Origin: DASZIT01 sp036268775
Lineage (GTDB): Bacteria; Actinomycetota; Acidimicrobiia; Acidimicrobiales; RAAP-2
Direction: 5' to 3'
NCBI GenBank assembly: GCA_036268775.1
Contig: DATATM010000005.1
Span: 73,567 to 137,566 of the forward strand
Length of the DNA stretch: 64,000 nt
Part shown: positions 58,951-64,000 of the stretch, piece by piece
Layout of the letters: each line of letters starts with the position of its first letter
Numbering within the stretch: the stretch's first letter is position 1
Translations under genes and position numbers: made by a program
The notes under the pieces: generated by a model
Told to the model about the DNA's origin: nothing
The model's database searches: none
What the model saw: the letters and a program-made list of their open reading frames with translations, nothing else

Positions 58951-60813
58951 ATGCCTGAGGACCACTGGATGACCATCTCATCCTCATCCCACCTGGCTCC
59001 CGACGAGGTGGCGCGCCACACCTTCGCCTCCGCCCGTCGGGGGTTCGACCCCGAGGAGGTGCGGGCGTACCTCGAGAGCCTGGCCAAGGGACTGCGGGAA
59101 CTGGCCGAACGGGAGCAGGAGTTCCGCCGGGAGCTGGAGGAGGCCGAGCGCCGGGCGGCCAATCCGGTCATCGACGAGGAGACGCTGACGTCGGCCCTCG
59201 GGCAGGAGACGGCCCGGGTGCTGCACAGCGCCCACGAAGCATCGAACGAGATGCTGGCCAAGGCCGAGGCCGAATCCGACCGGTTGCTGAACGACGCCCG
59301 CGAGGAAATCGCCGCCACCGAGGCCCGGGTGTCGGCCCAGCTGTCGGATCGGACCCAGGAGGCGGAGGCGGTGGCGGCCGACTTCCGGCAACGGGCCCAG
59401 GAGGAAGCCGCGGCCACCACCGCGGCGGCCCGCACCGAGGTGGAGGCGATGATCGCCCAAGCTCGGTCCGACTGCCGGGACATGATCGACGAGGCGCAGG
59501 CCCTCCGGGCCCGGGTGCTGGCGGACCTTTCCAAGCGACGCAAAGTGCTCCACGCCCAGATCGAGCAGCTGCGGGCCGGGCGCGAGCATCTGGCCGACAC
59601 CGTGCGCGGGGTGCGGCGTTCGATCGACACCATCGCCGACGATCTCTTCCGGGCGGAGGACGAAGCCCGATTGGCGGCGGAGGCCGCCGGCCGGGCGGCG
59701 GTGGCCAGACCCGACGAGGGCACCCCCGAGGAGTTGGCCACCGCGCTGCTGGCCGAGGAGGCGGCCCAGGCTGAGGCCGCCGTCGAGGCCGAGTATCAGC
59801 CACCGGAGGAAGTCGTCCCGGAGCTGGAGGATCTCACCCTGGCCGCCCCCGACCTGATCGAGGTGGTCGCCGACATCGAGGAGATCGACGTCCTGGTCCC
59901 GGCGGAGGACGACCGACCCGATCCCCTTCCGTCGGTCGATGCCCTGTTCGCCAAGATCCGGGCCCAGCGGGGGGGCGCCGGCGCCGCCACCGGGGAGGAC
60001 CCCCAACTTCCGGCCGCGGAGGACGCCATCGAGATGAGCGAGCCCACCGCGCCGAATGCGGTGGTGGACGCCTCGGTGATCGACTCGGTAGCAGCCGAAG
60101 CCGAAGAAGAAGAATCGGCGGAGGCGCCGCCGGAAAACCAGAATCCGTTCGTCATCCGGCGGGACGAGATGACCGCCCCCCTGGTGAAGGCTTTGGCCAG
60201 GAGGTTGAAGCGCACCCTGCAAGACGACCAGAACGATCTGCTCGACCGGCTGCGGTCCGAGCATTTCCGGTGGTCGACCGCCGTACTTCCCGCCGACCCC
60301 GAGCACCTCGACTCCTATGCGACCGCCGCGCTGCCCCACCTGGTGCAGGCCGGCCAGGTCGGCGCCTCCTTCGCCGGGTCGGAGGGGAGCCACCGCCCCT
60401 TGACCGACGACATCGTCAAGATCGCCGACCAACTGGCCGACGCGGTTGTCGGTCCGCTCCGGCGACGCCTCACCGAAGGCGAGGACGAGGATCTGCAGGG
60501 CGCTGACGAGTCGGTGGTCACCGAACACGTCGGATCCGCCTTCCGGGAATGGAAGGGCGAGCGCATCGAGCGACTGGCGGGGGACTACGTGGTGGCGGCC
60601 TTCTCGCTCGGGTCGTTGGCCGGGACCCAGCGCAAGAAGAACCTCCAGATCGAGTGGATCGCAGCCACCGCCAGCGGGGAAGCACCGTGTCCGGACTGCG
60701 AGGACAACATGCTCAACGGGCCACAAAGCCCAGGTGGTGAGTTTCCCACCGGCCACGTACATCCGCCGGCCCATCCGGGCTGTCGATGCTTGCTGGCACC
60801 TTCCGCCACGTAG
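58951..60813 (+). CDS. DivIVA-like coiled-coil protein with C-terminal phage MuF-like motif
   Basis: 620 residues. Residues 13-50 look like a DivIVA/Wag31 membrane-binding head (PDEVARHTFASARRGFDPEEVRAYLESL). A Glu/Ala/Arg coiled coil runs to about 245, followed by an acidic linker (to about 390) and a mostly helical domain from NPFVIRRDEMTAPLVKAL. The end carries Cys580 and Cys583 (CPDCEDN), a Gly-rich turn, then PPAHPGCRC with His608, Cys611 and Cys613. That Cys-Cys...HP-CRC pattern is the hallmark of phage MuF/SPP1 gp7 minor-head proteins. I know no named family with this pairing. The context (MreB, PDZ-Lon) suggests cell pole or envelope function. Confidence 0.8.
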   Translation: MPEDHWMTISSSSHLAPDEVARHTFASARRGFDPEEVRAYLESLAKGLRELAEREQEFRRELEEAERRAANPVIDEETLTSALGQETARVLHSAHEASNEMLAKAEAESDRLLNDAREEIAATEARVSAQLSDRTQEAEAVAADFRQRAQEEAAATTAAARTEVEAMIAQARSDCRDMIDEAQALRARVLADLSKRRKVLHAQIEQLRAGREHLADTVRGVRRSIDTIADDLFRAEDEARLAAEAAGRAAVARPDEGTPEELATALLAEEAAQAEAAVEAEYQPPEEVVPELEDLTLAAPDLIEVVADIEEIDVLVPAEDDRPDPLPSVDALFAKIRAQRGGAGAATGEDPQLPAAEDAIEMSEPTAPNAVVDASVIDSVAAEAEEEESAEAPPENQNPFVIRRDEMTAPLVKALARRLKRTLQDDQNDLLDRLRSEHFRWSTAVLPADPEHLDSYATAALPHLVQAGQVGASFAGSEGSHRPLTDDIVKIADQLADAVVGPLRRRLTEGEDEDLQGADESVVTEHVGSAFREWKGERIERLAGDYVVAAFSLGSLAGTQRKKNLQIEWIAATASGEAPCPDCEDNMLNGPQSPGGEFPTGHVHPPAHPGCRCLLAPSAT

Positions 60814-60816
60814 GCT
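60811..60816 (+). promoter_or_regulatory. -10 of the UPF0182 gene, leaderless type, overlapping a stop codon
   Basis: TAGGCT begins with the TAG stop of the preceding gene and ends six bases before GTG 60823. Confidence 0.5.
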
Positions 60817-60822
60817 GCTCCC

Positions 60823-63800
60823 GTGCGGCCCCCCACCGAGATTCCCAAGCCCACTCGCTCCGCGTCCCACGCCCGGCGCCGGGGGATCGTCATCGCCATC
60901 ATCCTGCTGGTGGCCATCCTCCTTTCCTTGAACGCCTTCGCCCACATCTACACCGATGCATTGTGGTTCTCGTCGGTGCACCTCCACTCGGTCTGGCGCA
61001 GCCTGTTCGACATCAAGGCCGGCCTGATGCTGACCTTCGCGGTCATCTTCGGGGTGTTGTTGTTCGCCAGCCTGATGGTGGCCGAGCGGCTGGCGCCGAA
61101 GGGGCCGTCGCTCGATGCCGAGGATGAATTCGTCAAGCGCTACCAGGAAGTCATCGGGCCCTACGTCCGCTGGCTGAGGCTCGGGCTGGTGGTGGTGCTG
61201 GCCCTGATCGTCGGGTCCCAGGCCCTCGGGCAGTGGAACAACTGGATCCTGTTCCGGAACGGGGTGCCGTTCGGGATCAAAGATCCCCAGTTCGGGCGCG
61301 ACGTGGGTTATTACGTCTTCAAGCTCCCCTTCGAGCTGTTCCTCGTCCATTGGGCCCTGGTGGCGTTGATCGTCATCTTGCTGGTCACCGTGCTCTTCCA
61401 CTACCTCAACGGCGGAATCCGCCTGCAGGGGGCGCGGCCCCGGGTCCGGCCGGCGGTGAAGGCGCACATCTCGGTCATCCTCGGCCTGATCGCCCTGGTG
61501 AAGGCGGCGGGGTACTACCTGGCCCGCTTCTCCCTCGACCTGTCGTCGAACGGCTACAACAAGGGCGCCGACTATGCCGACGTCCACGCCCGGGTCCCGG
61601 CTATCGAGTTGTTGCTGCTGGTTTCGCTGGCCGCCTTCCTGCTGCTGATCTACAACATCCGGCGCCAGGGGTGGGCCCTGCCGGTCATCGGGGTGGGCCT
61701 GTGGTTCGTGGTCGCCCTCACCGCCGGGACCATCTACCCGGCCATCGTCCAGGCGCTGAAGGTGAACCCGGCCCAGAACACCCTGGAGCGCCCGTACATC
61801 CAGCGGAACATCAACGCCACCCGGTCGGCGTTCGGGCTCAACGCGGTGACCAACACCAACTACCCGGCCACCTCGACCCTGACCGCCGCCCAGCTGACCG
61901 CCAACGCCGACACCCTGGCCAACGTCCGGCTATGGGACCCGCTGTTGACCCAGCCGACCTACGACAAACTGCAGGACTTCCGCTCCTACTACCAGTTCAA
62001 CACCCTGGCCGTCGACCGGTATCCGATCGCCGCCCCGACCGGAACCACGGTGACACCGGCGATCGTGGGGGTGCGGGAAGTCAACGATCAGGACATCCCC
62101 TCACCGTCGTGGGTCAACACCCATCTGGTGTTCACCCACGGGTACGGGATGGTGGTCTCACCGGCCAACGCCCAGACCGCCAACGGGGACCCCACCTTTG
62201 CCGTCCAGGGCGTCCCCCCGGTGTCCAACAACGGGTTCCCGTCGATCACCCAGCCTTCCGTCTACTTCGGCCTGGACAACAACGGGTACGTGGTGGCCGA
62301 TACCAAGCAGCCCGAGCTCGACTACCAGCTGGCCAACGGGACCAACGTGCAGACCCACTACACCGGGAACGGTGGCGTGCAGCTGTCGTCGTTCTTCGAC
62401 CGGCTGATGTTCGCCCTCCGCTTCGGTGACTACAACCTGTTGATCTCCAGCCAGCTCACCGGCCAGTCACGATTGATCTTCGACCGCGGGGTGCAGGCCC
62501 GGGTGTCCAAGGCGGCACCCTTCCTCAGCCTGGATGCCGACCCCTATCCGGCCCTGATCAACGGTCACGTCGACTGGATCCAGGACGCCTATACCACCAC
62601 CGATAATTACCCCTATGCCCAGGACGCCGACACCAGCGCGCTGTCCCCCGGCAGCGGGCTCCAGAAGCAGTTCAACTATGTGCGCAACTCGGTGAAGGTG
62701 GTGATCGACTCCTATACCGGGTCGATGACCTTCTACGTCATGGACCCGAAGGACCCGATCATCCAGACCTACGAGAAGGCGTTCCCGGGGATGTTCACCC
62801 CCGCCTCCAAGATGTCCAAGGCGCTCACCGACCACATCCGGTATCCCGAGGATGTCTTCACCGTCCAGGCATCGATGTACGGCAAGTACCACATCACCAG
62901 CGCCGCCAACTTCTACAGTGCCGCAGACGCCTGGACGCTGTCCCCCTCCCCGGGGTCGGGGTCGCCTTCCCAGGCGTTGCAGACTACCCAGACGACCAAT
63001 GCCCAGGGCCAGATAGTGTCCACGGGACAACTGGTGCGGATGGCTCCCGTCTACCAGGAGCTCAAGGTGCCGGGTCAGACCCAGCAGTCGTTCACCCTGC
63101 TGGACGCGTTTGTACCGGTATCGAGTCAGAGCCAGATCCAGACCCTGTCCGGCTTCATGATCGCCGGATCCGATCCTGGCCAGTACGGCAAGCTGAGCAT
63201 GTTCGTCGCACCCCGCAACCAGCCGGTCCAGGGCCCCTCGATCGTGGCCGCCGACATCGACCAGAACACCACCATCTCCAAGGACATCAGCCTGCTCAAC
63301 CAAAACGGGTCGAGTGTGCTGTTGGGGAATGTGCTGATGATCCCGGTGGCTGACGCGCTGCTGTATATCCAGCCGCTCTACGTGGCGTCGACCCGCAACG
63401 CCATCCCGGAGCTTCAGAACATCATCGCCGTCTATGGGACCACCGCGGCTATCGGAACCACCCTCGGCGACGCCCTGACCCAGGTCTTCGCATCACCGGT
63501 TTCAACGACGGTGACCCCGGGGGGCGCCTCCAGCGGCCTGTCACCCCAGGTTCGCCAGCTTCTGTCCGACGCCCAGGCGTTCTACAACCAGTCCCAGATC
63601 GACCTGAAGGCGGGAAATCTCGGCGCCTACCAGAACGACATCACTTCGATGGAGCAGGATCTCCAGCAGGTGCAGACGCTGACCGGGGCGACCCCGCCCA
63701 CCCCGGCCCCGACGACGACCACCGCTCCGGCGGCAACCACCCCAACCACGGCGGCGGCCGCCTCCACCACCGCTTCCCCGTCGTCTTCCTCCCCCAAACT

Positions 63801-63825
63801 GACCATCAGCCCAGCTCCGGCCTGA
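60823..63825 (+). CDS. UPF0182-family large membrane protein
   Basis: 1000 residues from GTG 60823. About seven transmembrane helices occupy the first 320 residues, with the family pattern HIYTDALWFSSVHLHSVW near residue 41, PQFGRDVGYYVFKLPF near 155 and YIQRNINATRSAFGL near 325. A large extracytoplasmic domain follows, then an Ala/Thr/Ser/Pro tail. UPF0182 is nearly universal in actinobacteria but has no settled function. It starts nine bases after the DivIVA-MuF gene, yet has its own -10. Confidence 0.93.
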   Translation: MRPPTEIPKPTRSASHARRRGIVIAIILLVAILLSLNAFAHIYTDALWFSSVHLHSVWRSLFDIKAGLMLTFAVIFGVLLFASLMVAERLAPKGPSLDAEDEFVKRYQEVIGPYVRWLRLGLVVVLALIVGSQALGQWNNWILFRNGVPFGIKDPQFGRDVGYYVFKLPFELFLVHWALVALIVILLVTVLFHYLNGGIRLQGARPRVRPAVKAHISVILGLIALVKAAGYYLARFSLDLSSNGYNKGADYADVHARVPAIELLLLVSLAAFLLLIYNIRRQGWALPVIGVGLWFVVALTAGTIYPAIVQALKVNPAQNTLERPYIQRNINATRSAFGLNAVTNTNYPATSTLTAAQLTANADTLANVRLWDPLLTQPTYDKLQDFRSYYQFNTLAVDRYPIAAPTGTTVTPAIVGVREVNDQDIPSPSWVNTHLVFTHGYGMVVSPANAQTANGDPTFAVQGVPPVSNNGFPSITQPSVYFGLDNNGYVVADTKQPELDYQLANGTNVQTHYTGNGGVQLSSFFDRLMFALRFGDYNLLISSQLTGQSRLIFDRGVQARVSKAAPFLSLDADPYPALINGHVDWIQDAYTTTDNYPYAQDADTSALSPGSGLQKQFNYVRNSVKVVIDSYTGSMTFYVMDPKDPIIQTYEKAFPGMFTPASKMSKALTDHIRYPEDVFTVQASMYGKYHITSAANFYSAADAWTLSPSPGSGSPSQALQTTQTTNAQGQIVSTGQLVRMAPVYQELKVPGQTQQSFTLLDAFVPVSSQSQIQTLSGFMIAGSDPGQYGKLSMFVAPRNQPVQGPSIVAADIDQNTTISKDISLLNQNGSSVLLGNVLMIPVADALLYIQPLYVASTRNAIPELQNIIAVYGTTAAIGTTLGDALTQVFASPVSTTVTPGGASSGLSPQVRQLLSDAQAFYNQSQIDLKAGNLGAYQNDITSMEQDLQQVQTLTGATPPTPAPTTTTAPAATTPTTAAAASTTASPSSSSPKLTISPAPA

Positions 63826-63923
63826 TCCCGGGCTGGCCGAAGGCCGGTTCGGTGCGGATGAAACGGGCGGACGCCCCGTCGTGGTCGATAGCCGCCTCCC
63901 AGGTGGTATCTTCTTCCTTGCGA

Positions 63924-64000
<77 letters not shown>

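Noticed and set aside
60690..60813. MuF-like motif as evidence of a prophage remnant
   Set aside because: No terminase, portal, capsid, integrase or attachment site lies nearby. The motif is the end of a long, intact chromosomal gene.
58984..61587. 867-codon open frame antisense to the DivIVA-MuF and UPF0182 genes
   Set aside because: It crosses the boundary of two well-supported genes and is compositionally a shadow.

Overview
The window is GC-rich (roughly 70% by eye), densely packed actinobacterial chromosome. Gene content points to a non-mycolate actinobacterium, most likely of class Acidimicrobiia. The evidence is a groES-groEL operon with a GGM tail, WhiB proteins, a complete Mce operon, a DprE1/DprE2/UbiA arabinan-precursor operon, actinobacterial GuaB3, an Sdh1-type succinate dehydrogenase, a UPF0182 protein, and a surface protein with a choice-of-anchor-P-like domain, TIG repeats and GYW..DGGVF repeats. 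The class assignment is inference from remembered families; no search was run. Nothing looks like a prophage, insertion sequence, CRISPR array or defence island.

Layout. 1-9.9 kb: end of tsaD, a CIRCE-controlled groES-groEL, two small genes, a NUDIX hydrolase, then guaB3-guaA-pcrA. 9.9-14.9 kb: a polytopic membrane protein and a secreted TIG-repeat protein. 14.9-18.3 kb, minus strand: ubiA-dprE1-dprE2, making decaprenyl-phospho-arabinose. 18.3-21.5 kb: a free-standing B12-binding domain, sucC-sucD and a HAD phosphatase. 21.8-31.8 kb, minus strand: the Mce lipid importer (two YrbE permeases, six MCE proteins, one of them a lipoprotein, and a Mce-associated protein), with its ATPase MceG divergent at 32.1-33.0 kb. 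33.1-40.7 kb: one-carbon, purine and TCA genes (a PurN-PurH fusion, folD, a cupin, a Thr-rich stalk protein, metF, icd, mdh). 40.7-46 kb, minus strand: a VOC protein, a GNAT, an SCP2-like protein and the sdhC-sdhA-sdhB operon. 46.2-51.4 kb: a MoxR ATPase with its VWA partner, two WhiB proteins and a glutamate formimidoyltransferase-like enzyme. 51.5-63.8 kb: an envelope and morphogenesis group with an active HtrA, a HtrA homologue lacking its catalytic triad, a zincin-like protein, MreB, a HEAT protein, a PDZ-Lon protease, a DivIVA-like coiled coil ending in a phage MuF-like motif, and UPF0182. The window ends exactly at the CCA of an initiator tRNA.

Two translation styles are visible. Operon-internal genes are chained by ATGA, GTGA, TTGA or TGATG overlaps. 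Many first genes have a TAnnnT hexamer only 6-9 bases before the start codon and no Shine-Dalgarno sequence, which is the signature of leaderless mRNAs.

No clearly new multi-gene system stands out. The observations most worth following are the DivIVA-MuF fusion, the PurN-PurH fusion with an internal ribosome-binding site, the triad-less HtrA homologue, the DprE1 with alanine at the benzothiazinone-target cysteine, and the systematic leaderless promoters.
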